This document shows, one piece after another, positions 23,697 through 33,869 of a stretch of 64,000 nucleotides of DNA. Every line of letters starts with the position of its first letter. The first letter of the stretch is position 1. This DNA comes from Dastarcus helophoroides (lineage: Eukaryota > Arthropoda > Insecta > Coleoptera > Bothrideridae). The translations under genes and the position numbers were made by a program. The notes beneath the pieces are model-generated. The model was not told the DNA's origin. It saw nothing but the letters and a program-made list of their open reading frames with translations, and did no database searches. The stretch spans positions 18,336,857 through 18,400,856 of the forward strand of contig CM053331.1 in the NCBI GenBank assembly GCA_028583605.1, given 5' to 3'.

Positions 23697-24480
23697 CAAC
23701 CTTTGTTGTGTTTTTTAATCTTTCTTGGTTGCAGGGGACAAGTTTTGTATTTCAATTTTTGAATATAACCAAGGACCATTATGTTTAACCAAAATTAAAA
23801 TTTGAAACCAAGACAGTAATTGTTTCAGAATTTAGTATCGAAATTTTCTGTTTTTTTTTCGAAATTATTATTTTTTTCTTGCAATTTTGATCTTTTTATG
23901 AAATTTCAATTTTAAAATTGAATTTCGAAACATTGGTTAAAATTTCGAATTTAAGTTTAAAATTTCAAAGTTAAAGTCGATTAAAAAAAGTCCGAGCTTA
24001 CAAAAAATATTTATTTTTAAGTGCAACTTTAACATTTTCTGAAGATGAATTTCTTGATGTGATTCATATCGAATTTTCGGCTTTGCAACTCGAAATTTCG
24101 AAAAACTATGTTTCCAAATACAAAGGTTTTTGCGTTTTAAATTTTATCTAAAAATGTTCATTTTTATTTAAAATTTCGAATTCTTTCTCGAAGAAATTTT
24201 GAGATAAAGCTGAATATTTCGAGTCAAGTTGAAATTTTCTAAAAAAAAAATTTAAAACAGGAAATTTTTTAACGAGAGTTTTAACATTTTGATTTTAATA
24301 TCAAAGATTTCGTTTTAAACTCTAAATTTAAGGCATTACTTGTTGTTTTCAAAGATTTTTCTAGAAATTTTGACTTTACTACCCAAATTTCATCTCCTTG
24401 AGCCAAATTTATTAATTTTCTTCTTGATGCCCCCTTTTTTCAAGTTTCGATTTTAAAAATAAATTTTCGAATTTAGCAAT

Positions 24481-26185
24481 CGCAATTATTTTCACTGTGA
24501 ATGTTGAAACAGCTAATAAGGATAGCGCGAAAAAATTAAAAGATTATATATAAAATTAAAGACTAGTTAAGCACTCTTGTTTAACTAATCACTATAAATA
24601 ATATTTTCTAACAAACACATTTTTCTGTTACATATTATGTTATCCCAACTAAGACTTCAAAATAGACTATACAGTATAGACCAGTTGGTGGGTTCGGTCT
24701 GACTTGCAAATAAGAATAGTAGTGAAAGAACTTTGATGCAAGGCAAGAGGGAGAGAGAAACGAGATAGGCTCAGATGTCAACATGTGAACTATTGCTAAA
24801 TAATGAAGCTCAGAACTAGGGCAGAAATGTTTATTATTCAAATTTCTGCATTTATGCAATCGTTTGCTTGTATGGTTTTGTAATGTTGCAATCCTCCAAA
24901 GAATAAAAAAACTTGTTTAGTGTCCCGATCCCCTAACAAGCTAAAATAATTAATTATTTCAAACAATTTGTAACTTAATTATGTAACACTTGATAATTAA
25001 ATCGACTTTTCGTTTGGTGTTATTTTTTGATAAGATCCTTTTTGTATTTGATCTCGACCCACAGGTTGAGAAACGACGGTAAAGACCAGTACGCATGGAA
25101 TATTCATCGATACGGATAGCGAATTGAGAAGCAAGTTAATGTGTTTTAAACTTTAAAGCAGCTGATCTCAAGAGATATTTTGCGACGACCCACAAATTGT
25201 TTAATGAATTTTATGAATACATCAGAGAAACACGTAATGCCGACGGAATTTTTTAAAGCATCTGTTATTGACCGACGAATCACTTTTTTCTTCATAAATG
25301 CCAAAACGTTTAAATAGATATTGAACTAGGAAAAAATAAACACTTAAGTATTTCTATAAATATATCATTTGGATATTTTTTATAAACGAAAATTTAACTG
25401 ATGTCAAATGTTTAATTGTTTAATATGCTTCAAAAGAAAATAATTCCTAACATGAATTTTGTGAATGCGCCATTTTCTATTTTTTAAAATTACAATGTTA
25501 TTTTTCGTCAGATCGATTGTGTAAAGAAATAAAAAATGTAAAATAGATACAATTATTTTCATGTTAGTTTCCAAGGATATGAAAATAATTGTTGTACGAC
25601 GAAATAATATGTAACCTTTTTTTACTATCATCACAGTTTTCGCTTGGAACTGTTACTTCCTCATCTGTGACTGCATAACATGAATCCATTTTACTGCGGT
25701 AAGTGAGCTATGAATTCGAAACATTGTTTATTATAACCATCTTACTCTATTCTGGTGGCATTCTAAAAATTATTTTGTTCTTTACACGTTAAGCAGAACG
25801 AGCTGACAAATTGGCCGGTAATGTATGAGCGATGATACGCAGTATAATGGAACAGAACGGCGGAATACCTTACATGTCTTCTAAATTCTAAACGTCACAA
25901 AATTAGACATGTGAAAATAATGACAATAATAAGCGTTTGTGTTTAACTTTCCAGAGTCTAGCTCAGGAAAATGAAATTACCCAGAGCACAAAAAACTTTT
26001 GAAATGTTCGCGCTTGTGAACATATTTCAGTATAAGGTCTTTTTTATGCTGTAGCTATTACATGAGTGTTACATTCAACTTGCACGCGCGATGACGTATT
26101 ATTAGTGTATGGGTTGACTAAATAATTTTTTAATTTTATTACATTACATGTAGATAAGATCATTCCATAGTCAGAAACGTTGATT
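24481..26185. other. No recognised gene
   Basis: This is the region downstream of the RASD gene. Near 25055-25075 GACCCACAGGTTGAGAAACG resembles one terminus of hAT elements, but no partner end was found. The minus frames at 24635-24859 and 25404-25634 show no family motif. Confidence 0.4.
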
Positions 26186-26188
26186 TTG

Positions 26189-26194
26189 TTTATT
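26189..26194 (-). promoter_or_regulatory. Candidate poly(A) signal of the RASD gene
   Basis: AATAAA on the minus strand 20 bases after the stop codon; a second AATAAA overlaps the stop itself (26213-26218). Both are close to the stop, so a more distal signal may be used. Confidence 0.35.
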
Positions 26195-26213
26195 TCTTAA
26201 TTCTTTTGAACTT

Positions 26214-26637
26214 TTATTGTATCTTACAGCTATTATTCATTCTGCGCCAATTAAAAGAGTTATTATTAGAGGTTCCATTTGGATCTGGTGCATTAGACGT
26301 CTTTGTTCGCATTATCATTAGGTCCGTTCTAATGCTAGGCCTTCTAACATTAGGAGTCACTACTCCACATGCATCACTAAGTCTTCGTTTAACTGACAAC
26401 GTATATTTTTTGGCATGATGTGTTGGAGCAGTTGGAGGTAGAGGACATGGAGAACCAAAAGTGGCATTAACTCGTTTGTGATGATTTGGAGTCATCTCTA
26501 AAGGTAGATCGGCTAATAAAAACAATTGATAAAAAACTTCATCTACATGTAAGTTCCTCTTAGCGGAGGTTTCTACAAAAGTGCACCCACTACCTTGGCT
26601 ATCACAGTATGATTGGACCTCATCGGTTGTGACTGTT
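26214..26637 (-). CDS. RASD-family GTPase, exon 4 (C-terminus)
   Basis: This exon starts after ttttttccag and completes Arg187, then encodes residues 188-327. It holds the G5 motif ETSAK (209-213), the helix HVDEVFYQLFLLADLPLEM that is diagnostic of RASD1/RASD2 (vertebrates: VDEMF..LF.MAKLP.EM), and the post-domain block ACGVVTPNVRRPSIRTDL, equivalent to the vertebrate G-V-PFARRPSV-SDL. It ends with CKIQ, a CAAX prenylation box like the CTIQ of RASD2. An extension after the GTPase fold, with basic and Ser/Asn-rich segments, matches the RASD family rather than canonical Ras. The plus-strand frame across it is a shadow. Confidence 0.92.
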
Positions 26638-26693
26638 CTGGAAAAAATAAACACATGAGATATACTTTATTAAATCGATAATGATATACTATA

Positions 26694-28037
26694 TACAGGC
26701 TGTCCCGTATCATTATGTTCAAATGTTGGAAGCATAAACTAGGCTTAATTCTAAGATCAAAAGATTCAAAAGTTGTAGGTCGATCTTCTTTTGTTCAAAA
26801 GATACAGGCCTATAAAATTATCCAGATAATAAGCAGAGCTAAGAGATATTTTTAAATTTACGTTACAAACTGTTAAGGAACAAGAAATTAGAGATTTAGG
26901 CAGTCATGCAAGAGTGCCAACAGGATCAAATTAAAATTTAACTCAAAATTTAGCGTGACTATCTTAATATTTAGATAGAGTAAACCAGACGACAATGGTA
27001 AATTTATTAAATACTCCTTGCAGCTACTTTAACTCGTTAAATAATTTACAATTCCTTACTGATTAATTACCACCCCTTTTAGAAGAAGTTGCCCTCTATT
27101 GAGAAGGGATATGTGATTTCACATGGACGGCACACCACCACATTTTGGAATACATGTTCGAAACTTTCTCAGTAACAATTATGCACAATAGATAGGTGGA
27201 GGGAAGGGGGGTCCTGCTGCATGGCCACTTTGATCCCCTGACTATAACCCTGTAGACTTTTATTTCTGGGGGTATGTGAAAAATGTAGTTTACAGTAAAG
27301 TTTCAAACACGAGATAAGAAGAAATTGAACGTATTCAGCAAGCTGCTCAAGAAATTCGGATAAACAGATTTCAAATAAGAAGTGCCACTTTGTCCATTGG
27401 ATTACGCGCAGAAGTCTGCATTCAGCAAGGAGGATGGCATTTTGAAAACTTAATTCAATTATAATTTTTAAATAAAAAATGTTGTTATTATTTGAATATT
27501 TTTTTACTTACTTGATTTTCTATCTTTAGTCTTAGGGTGCGTTTAGATTAGACACTTTATTCCATATATTTCTCTCTGACATAAAAATATATCATGTGTA
27601 AACCATGCTGAGAGAAGCTATCTAAGACTAATTACACAGCTGCGATAAATTACTCGACATAAAATGTCGATACAAATTTCAGCCAGTATCTGACATATAT
27701 GTCAGAAGTTGTGGTCGTCTACTTTCTCTCTAGATATTTCATGCGATTATCTATTGTATATCACTTATAATATTGAGATACTATTCCATATAGCAATTTG
27801 CAAATTAAATTAGACAAATTTTGATTATTTGAAGTAGTAAATACATTTTGTCTCAGCTAGAAGTGTCAGCAATTTCATTCAGCTATATTTGTGTCATAGT
27901 GCAAACGGGCAAGGAAATTTAGTCTCAGATACCTGAGATTTCTGTCATGAAATAAGTCTCTAATCTAAACGCACCCTTATAATTAATTCTAGTTTATACT
28001 CCTAAAATTTGAACATAACAATACGGGATACCCTGTG
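26694..28037 (+). mobile_element. Tc1/mariner-superfamily element, transposase decayed
   Basis: The left end has ACAGGCTGTCCCGTATCATT and the right end, reverse-complemented, ACAGGGTATCCCGTATTGTT, both continuing ATGTTCAAAT; TA lies on both sides. Inside, 27110-27470 encodes the end of an IS630/mariner-type DDE transposase: HMDGTPPHFGIHVRNFL (second catalytic Asp), a damaged WIGR..WP..SPDYNPVDFYFWGYVK, where the third catalytic residue lies (usually Pro-Asp-Leu; here SPDY), and a tail ending GGWHFENL. Stops and frame changes are present. The N-terminal half is missing, and a 442-bp MITE is nested at 27535-27976. Confidence 0.8.
27535..27976. mobile_element. 442-bp MITE with TTA target duplication (PIF/Harbinger-like)
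   Basis: The ends are GGGTGCGTTTAGATTAGA and its exact inverted copy, with TTA at 27532-27534 and 27977-27979. The 3-bp TTA duplication fits PIF/Harbinger-type transposition. There is no coding content. It sits inside the mariner-type element, so it arrived later. Confidence 0.85.
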
Positions 28038-28039
28038 TA

Positions 28040-28660
28040 ATATCATGTAAGCTAATCATTAGTGTAAAATATTTAATTAATGTTTTATTAATTATTATAA
28101 ATCCTTTGACTGCATTCGTTGAAAGGCCAAAGTTTAATAAATATTGGAAAGTAATGACGAATATTTATGGAGTGTAGAAAAAAACTTCTCATCTAGTGTA
28201 TTACTGTCAGTTTTAAACGTGTTTACGTATGTTCCTTACTGATGCGTACTCACCAAATTGATATTTAAATTTGACATAAAAATTCTGCAGTACAAACTGT
28301 TATATTTTAAGGCGTTCCGAAAGTAGGATTTAACAATAAAAGATTTTTCTTCTATTATTACATCACAATTTATTTGTTGAAAATACTGAAACTAATACAG
28401 ATTAGGTAAGGAAATACGTAAACGTGACAAAAAATTACAATAGCACGTTAGATGGAAAAACTGTTTGTACACATGGTATATACCGTACTGGAAAATTTGA
28501 ATAGTCTGTTTGAATAATGCGTGTAAAGAACAGAAGGGACAGAGAAAGACGGTTATAAGAGTCATAGATGTACCGCACGAATAAGACAATAGAAATAAAT
28601 TCAGCACATTTAGCCCTGATGGTTTTTTCTGTGGAATGGACTGATCCCTGATTATCTTCA
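28040..28660. other. Intron 3 sequence of the RASD gene, nothing recognised
   Basis: A/T-rich; the frames on the minus strand at 28392-28698 lack family motifs. Confidence 0.5.
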
Positions 28661-28661
28661 A

Positions 28662-28791
28662 AAATTGATATACAAATTTTGTCCCCTGAAACTAACAAGG
28701 ACTAAAAAACACAACAAAAGTTGCTCTAGAGCAAATTTTGTTGTGTCTTTTAATCTTTCTTGGTTTCAGGGGAAGTAATTTGTATATCAAT
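28662..28791. mobile_element. Palindrome of two Penelope-like 3' tails without ribozyme cores
   Basis: Two ~64-base arms diverge from a centre at 28727/28728 that reads GTTGCTCT|AGAGCAAA. Each arm is the sequence that elsewhere follows the hammerhead motif: AGAGCAA, TTGTTGTG, a TTTCAGGGGA block and TTTGTATATCAATTT at the outer end. The ribozyme core itself is absent from both arms. The outer ends AAATTGATATACAAA and TTTGTATATCAATTT are exact complements. Confidence 0.75.
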
Positions 28792-29149
28792 TTACTGATG
28801 GTTATTTTATTTTTGCTACTCACATGTCTTGCACCTGAATTTGTTTCATGTTCTTATCGTAAGACAACTGACTTATGTGAACCTTCCAATACGGTAAACA
28901 GTATGGTGCAAATGAAAGGAACACGTTCATTATTGCGTAAATCGGTGATTTTCTAGAAAATTCCTGAAACTGGTCGATTTTTATATTTTGAAGAGCGATT
29001 GCGAGATGCTTGTTTTTAAATTTAAATGATTTAAAGTTTGGGCTAGATTGTGCACTCTACACTACCCTGTATTAATAAGTGCGTATTAATTTTTGGATAG
29101 GGATACTTAAAAGATAAAATGTATACCGAAATATATCACAAAACCTGAT

Positions 29150-29690
29150 AAATCTGTAAAAGAACGCCTTCGGATGAAGATGGTGCAAATATTTCCAAAA
29201 GACCTCACATTTCCTCAGTTGCTCACTCTCTATAAAGTCCAAGTGAAATCAACATTTGAATACTGTTTTCATGTATGCTTTGGCTCTTTTGGATTCAATT
29301 TAAAAAAGAACGATTCGCCTTATTCATGATGAGAGAATTTGACAGTCTGGCGAAACACAGGAAGCAGCCGGATGGTTGGTGACTTGTATTTTATCTACAG
29401 GTACTTTTATAGGAGATGTTCGCAGGAAGTGATCAGTCTGATCCTAGTCTTCTCCAAGGGTTACATTCTTAAGGCATAAGACAGTCGGAGGTAGCAAATT
29501 CCTGTGCGGTTCAGATTGGCACAGTGAGGACTTATGGCTATGGAGACTCTTTTTTCTGTAGAAAATTTAATCTTTAAAATTCGTTACCAAACATGATTTT
29601 CCCTGACAATTACAAGCTATTTTTATTTAAAAAGGTGGTTCATCGCTATCTATTTTTATTCCCACATTGCAAATGGATTGTAGTTTAAAA
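29150..29690 (+). pseudogene. LINE C-terminal fragment, second copy
   Basis: Base-level similarity to 7290-7770 runs through ACATTTGAATACTG, CGGATGGTTGGTGACTTGTA, ATAAGACAGTCGGA and GGTGGTTCATCGCTATCTAT. Translation gives the same TRQS..NSCAVQ..TVRTYGYGDSFF..NFPDNYKLFLFK series, with several frame breaks. It is more decayed than the first copy. It lies in intron 3 of the RASD gene, on the opposite strand. Confidence 0.65.
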
Positions 29691-30301
29691 ACATATCACT
29701 CAGAGTCGTTAACATAAAAATCTGTAGTTTTTAAGAGTTAACCATATATTTTTTTACTGTAATTAATAAAATATTTCTTTGGTACTACAAAATTTTATAA
29801 TCTATCCTAAACTTATTAATATGGTTGAGAAATAAAAGGCCTTTTAAAAGTGCCATGTTTGTATTGAAAAAAATTATCGATACGATATCGATTCTCACGA
29901 AGATAACATTACATGTCAAACAAACTTCACATTTAAAACTAAAAATTGACTTGATTTGTGTCCAAAGTCGCCTATCTACAAAAAAATGAATGTCCTTTCA
30001 ACTGCACTATACTGTAAAATTGTAAATTGTCTTGTGTCTTGTATGTAAACTGTCTTCTTTCACAGCTCCTTGGAGTATCCACTATTAATAAGTTGACATT
30101 TTGAAATAACAATATTTTTTTTTAATTAGGAGACAATCAAATATTTTCATTAATTAATTTAACTCCAAAACAAATAGGGGACAAATTAATTACAAACGGT
30201 TATCGGTAATTAAATTATTATATACTATTTACTTAATATCGTTAGGAAACAATAATTATAATATACATCCAAGTAAAATATTATTTCAATTTAAAGCCTA
30301 C

Positions 30302-30497
30302 CTCATTTCCCTATCGCATTTATTTCCTGCTAATACCATGGGAACTCTGGGCAAAGTTTTCTTTCTTGTTAAACTCGCCATATTGGAGCCGGAAACACCT
30401 GCATTGCTTTTAGTTTCCAATATCTGCTCACGTAATCTTGTTGCCTCCTCAAAAGTTTCTCTGCTATCCATACTGAAGACTATAACGAATAGATCAC
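30302..30497 (-). CDS. RASD-family GTPase, exon 3
   Basis: The minus strand reads from an acceptor ending ttttag at 30498 to a donor GAG|GTAGGC at 30302/30301. It completes Gly122 and encodes DLFVIVFSMDSRETFEEATR, then LREQILETKS, a short insert with basic residues (TRKKTLPR), and VPMVLAGNKCD, holding the G4 motif NKCD (180-183) that reads guanine. The insert between ILETKS and VPMV is where vertebrate RASD1 has its KNKTKEN stretch. Intron phases match the flanking exons exactly (2 bases of Gly, 2 bases of Arg). Confidence 0.93.
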
Positions 30498-30979
30498 CTA
30501 AAACAGAATGTTAAAAATATTTTTTGTTGTAAACGTATCGCACTGATTATTAGTACATTTAGAATTTGGATTTCTACTCTGTAATGATTTTTTTATGTAC
30601 GTATTCGATATTTTTAAGTTTATCTATAGAAATAACCACTATAGTGAATTTTACTAGCCTAAGCCGGGCCTAGACTACTACTAGGGAAGAGCTAAATAGT
30701 GAATTGGGCACTGGATCTTCCTTACGATAATAAAAAAAAAATGGATTGACAACAGAAGTGAAAACTTAAAATTATGATATAAAGGGTTTTCTTTTTTAAT
30801 TTTCAAATGGTAATATCAAAAACAAAAATTTCATAATTTGTAAACTAAAATTATTATTTCTAGTTTTTATGTTTTATATTTGAGGAGTTGAGGAGATGTA
30901 GGGTGCAATCTATACATTTTTACATGTACTATATACCTGGTAAACATTTACATATAAAACATTGATAATTTCTCATATA

Positions 30980-31080
30980 CAGGGCGAATCATAAAGAATG
31001 GGCCAACGCTAAACTCTAAATACTAGACACAAAAATATTATCATACGATTGAGCTTAACATGCCTTATACCAATGTCGCT
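30980..31080 (+). mobile_element. Solo end of a mariner-type element
   Basis: TATA|CAGGGCGAATCATAAAGAAT followed by GGGCCAACGC matches TATA|CAGGATGAGTCAGAAAGAAT and GGGCCAACAC at 41973. No opposite end was found, so both are truncated copies of one family. Confidence 0.5.
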
Positions 31081-31819
31081 GGTTTACGAGATACAGAATG
31101 TTCAAAATATAAATTTTATTCTGAAATTTCTCAATAATTAGGAAAGTGTTGATGTTATAAATTTAAAAATTAAAATTTTTAGTTTAGGTTTTTTGATGTA
31201 AGTATTACGAATTTTAAGCTTATTTTGACCTTTCCCCTAGAGGGCGCTAGTTTCGCCGTATTAACTGTGTAAATTAAAACATATTTTTTTGTATTTTAAG
31301 TTCCACCTAAAATGAATAGAGAATATAAAAGAATAATCAATTCTACAAAGAAAAAGTACTCTTGTTTAAGTTGTCTAACTCTATCGGTTTTTGAGATATT
31401 AGCATTTAAATGTTTTAGTGTATTTTTTATGGTTTTTTAAGGCGTAGATTATTGCCATATTTTTTCAAATTTGAAGAATCTATTTTATCAAGACGGATCA
31501 AATTCTCTTTAGAAGTTGCGGTAAATAATCTGAGAAGCCGTAAATACATTTAAAAATAATAAGGAAATTTTGATTTTGACATTTAAAAAGTAAAATTTAA
31601 AATTTAATGATGCAAGTGGTAGACACTTCCAACATTGGATTTGAAGTTTGTTACTGTCTCTATTACCAATAATTACTATTGTTATTTATTGTGGCTATCT
31701 CTGCTTCTCCATATCTTTGCATATTTTATGAATAAAAAAATATAACAAAATACATTGAACTCTTTAAATGCAAATAACTTGAAAACCTATTATAATGCAA
31801 TGTAAATAGATAGAATGAA

Positions 31820-32155
31820 ATTTAGAATAGAATTTAGTGCGGAAGAAAAGTTTCTAGAAAGATCTGATAAGGGGAAAGCGGCTGCAATAACCAAACAAAC
31901 GGCAGATAAGTGTTCCAGAAATTTCGGCAAACAAAGCCTTATCTGCGTGATTTTTCTAGAACCCGGGAGCCAAAACTATATAAAGCGGTCAGCTTTCCCT
32001 CGAGTCAGTCAGTTACAGTCAGTGTAGTTAGTGAGTTCGTAATTAGAAATCAATAAGTGAGTTAATTATTCAGTTAAAGTGTTCCGAGTTTAGTTCAGTA
32101 ATAAAGTGGGTATAAGCCATCAAGTGTAATCAGTCAAACCGATAAGCTCGTAACA
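31820..32155 (+). mobile_element. Solo LTR (gypsy-like), left limit approximate
   Basis: The downstream half (32065-32155) aligns with 41505-41609: a TTCAGTTA word, AATAAAG-GGGTAT, then a shared CCGATA-GC-CGTAACA end. Ending in ACA with a poly(A) signal (32099) after a promoter is LTR architecture. At 41661-41674 a similar CCGTAACA is followed by GATTGGCGC, which looks like an LTR-primer-binding-site junction. No gag or pol lies next to this copy, so I call it solo. The left border is not resolved. It lies in intron 2 of the RASD gene, opposite strand. Confidence 0.6.
31852..32009 (+). promoter_or_regulatory. Heat-shock-element promoter: three HSEs, TATA, initiator
   Basis: HSE cores are TTCTAGAA (31852-31859), TTCCAGAAATTTC (31913-31925, a perfect three-unit nTTCnnGAAnnTTCn) and TTCTAGAA (31954-31961). 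TATATAAAG starts at 31977, and an arthropod initiator TCAGT lies at 32005-32009, placing its A about 30 bases downstream of the TATA box, the standard distance. This combination predicts heat-responsive RNA polymerase II transcription to the right. It belongs to the LTR described for 31820-32155. Confidence 0.6.
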
Positions 32156-32159
32156 CTGT

Positions 32160-33865
32160 AGATTTAGAAAACCTAAACAGGAGTATCTTTTCTTTGTAGA
32201 ATTGATCATTTTAATTTTCTTTTGAGAAATTGGTAAAAGTGCTTGAAAACAAAAATCTTATCTCAATTTCAGATGTGATGCACGTTCATCGTTCTTCCCG
32301 CCAACTCCTAATTTGTAAACAATCTAGTCTTTGAACTTGTCCATTTTGAGTTAATGCATATTGAAAAAACTGCCATACTAAATTTTATATTTGCGTAGCA
32401 AATCTCAAGATATTTAAAAAAATGAACAAATTTCGCAATCCTTGCAACCAATTGAGACATTGGAAATGATAACACCTTACAGGAAACATAATTAACTCTA
32501 TTAAACACACAAAATTATACAAAGGATCCGCAAATTTCACAGAACGCTTGATGATAAATCCGAAAAAATGTTTAATAAAAAATTTTTAATTTTGAAATTT
32601 ATAAGCTTTCAGTTGTCATTAAAAAAATTTAATTAATAACTTCGTATTCTCTTTACCAATCGTGTTGTAATTTGAAACTATTATTTATTTTTACAATTAC
32701 GGCCTACCGCTTTCTAGAATATTAGCAAAGGCGACATACTGGGTGATAGTTTTCTCCACCTACCTTCCTATGTTACCGATCAGCGCTATTTTTACCATGC
32801 AATTAACGGCCAAAAAAAGGACACTTTTTGCCTTTTGGATGAAATTTGTTTTAAATATAGTAATGCGTACGTAACTTTGACACTGCTATTCCAACTTAAA
32901 AAATCAACAGAAAAAAGATGACGAGCATCTAATTGTGCATCTAGAGAATGTTAAAATATCCACATGGGTTATTTTACCTACACATATCACCGTAAATTCA
33001 AAATGGTTACTTATTTTATTAGTCATTACATGTTTTCCATTTTGCATTCCCTATATGGTTGGTATTTAAATTACCTTCATCTTCATTGTAAATCAGATTT
33101 AAATGCAATTATCTAGTTAAATAATTTAACTTAATAATATTTTTTGATTTCTAATAAAATTCTGAGACCAAAAAAATAGTAAATTTAAATTCACACCGTT
33201 TTATCAGTTTACGCTTCATAGGTTTCATAGGTTAAAACATACATCAAGTTGGCAAAAAAAATATGAAACTGTTTCTTTCTCAATTATTAGCTAAAGCTGG
33301 TTCATTGATTATGTAGAGGGAAAACATTTGGTGTCATGCCTGCAGATAATACTGATATTCTTCTGCTTTAGTTGGTGCAGCAAGCGAAGGATAATCACCC
33401 AAAGAGTTTTTTTCTTGGACCGATTATAAGAAAATACAGAACTGAAACGAATGATTTAATTGGAGATATTGTATAAGCTACATTAGTGCTGTTGCTTTAA
33501 AAACTTCCACTGCCTCGACTCTCTCAAAAATGGATTCGATTCTAGTACCTCAAGAAATGAAGTTTTCTTAGGCAAAAGAATATAATACTACTGCATTTGC
33601 TTAAATCCTGTAAAATAGAATGCTCTCCTTTACAATTGCCGAGTACCTGAAGCTTCTGCGAGTTGGGAGAATTAAGTACATGTTTATTGGGTTAAAAAAA
33701 ACATTTTCAGAAGAAGGCAATTCGGGCGCTAATAACAACCATTTCATTAACAGCGTCTTATTGAACTATTAGAGTTAGAGGCAAGGGTCGTCTGTCTACT
33801 TGTTTAATAATTATGTTTTAATATTCTTTCTCTGTAGGAGAACTGGTTGAATGCCAAGAATCGAT
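32160..33865. other. Intron 2 sequence, nothing recognised
   Basis: A/T-rich without element ends I can support. Between 33340 and 33760 short open stretches occur but match no family I know. Confidence 0.45.
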
Positions 33866-33869
33866 GATT

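Larger units (their letters stand above)
23553..23760. mobile_element. Divergent pair of Penelope-like 3' ends (palindrome)
   Basis: Two copies of a ~100-base unit lie back to back. The minus copy runs 23640 to about 23553 and the plus copy 23656 to about 23760. Each reads, after its ribozyme motif, AGAGCAA-CTTTGTTGTG, a CTTGGTT-AGGGGACAAGTTTTG block and a TATTTCAATT-like end. The same unit follows a GIY-YIG frame at 42203-42712, which identifies it as the 3' end of a Penelope-like element. Confidence 0.75.
20980..24480. repeat. Degenerate A/T array with embedded insertions
   Basis: Words such as AAAATTTCGA, TTGAAATTTT and GACTTTT recur through the stretch in mixed orientation, interrupted by the inverted repeat at 21699-21867 and the hammerhead palindrome at 23553-23760. 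No gene was found. Confidence 0.55.

Noticed and set aside
25055..25075. hAT terminus (CACAGGTTGAGAAACG)
   Set aside because: No partner end or 8-bp duplication was found.
26206..26418. Plus-strand frame over RASD exon 4
   Set aside because: Antisense shadow of a strongly supported exon.
31815..32027. 70-codon plus-strand frame
   Set aside because: It spans the HSEs, TATA box and initiator of the LTR; as coding sequence it has no family motif.
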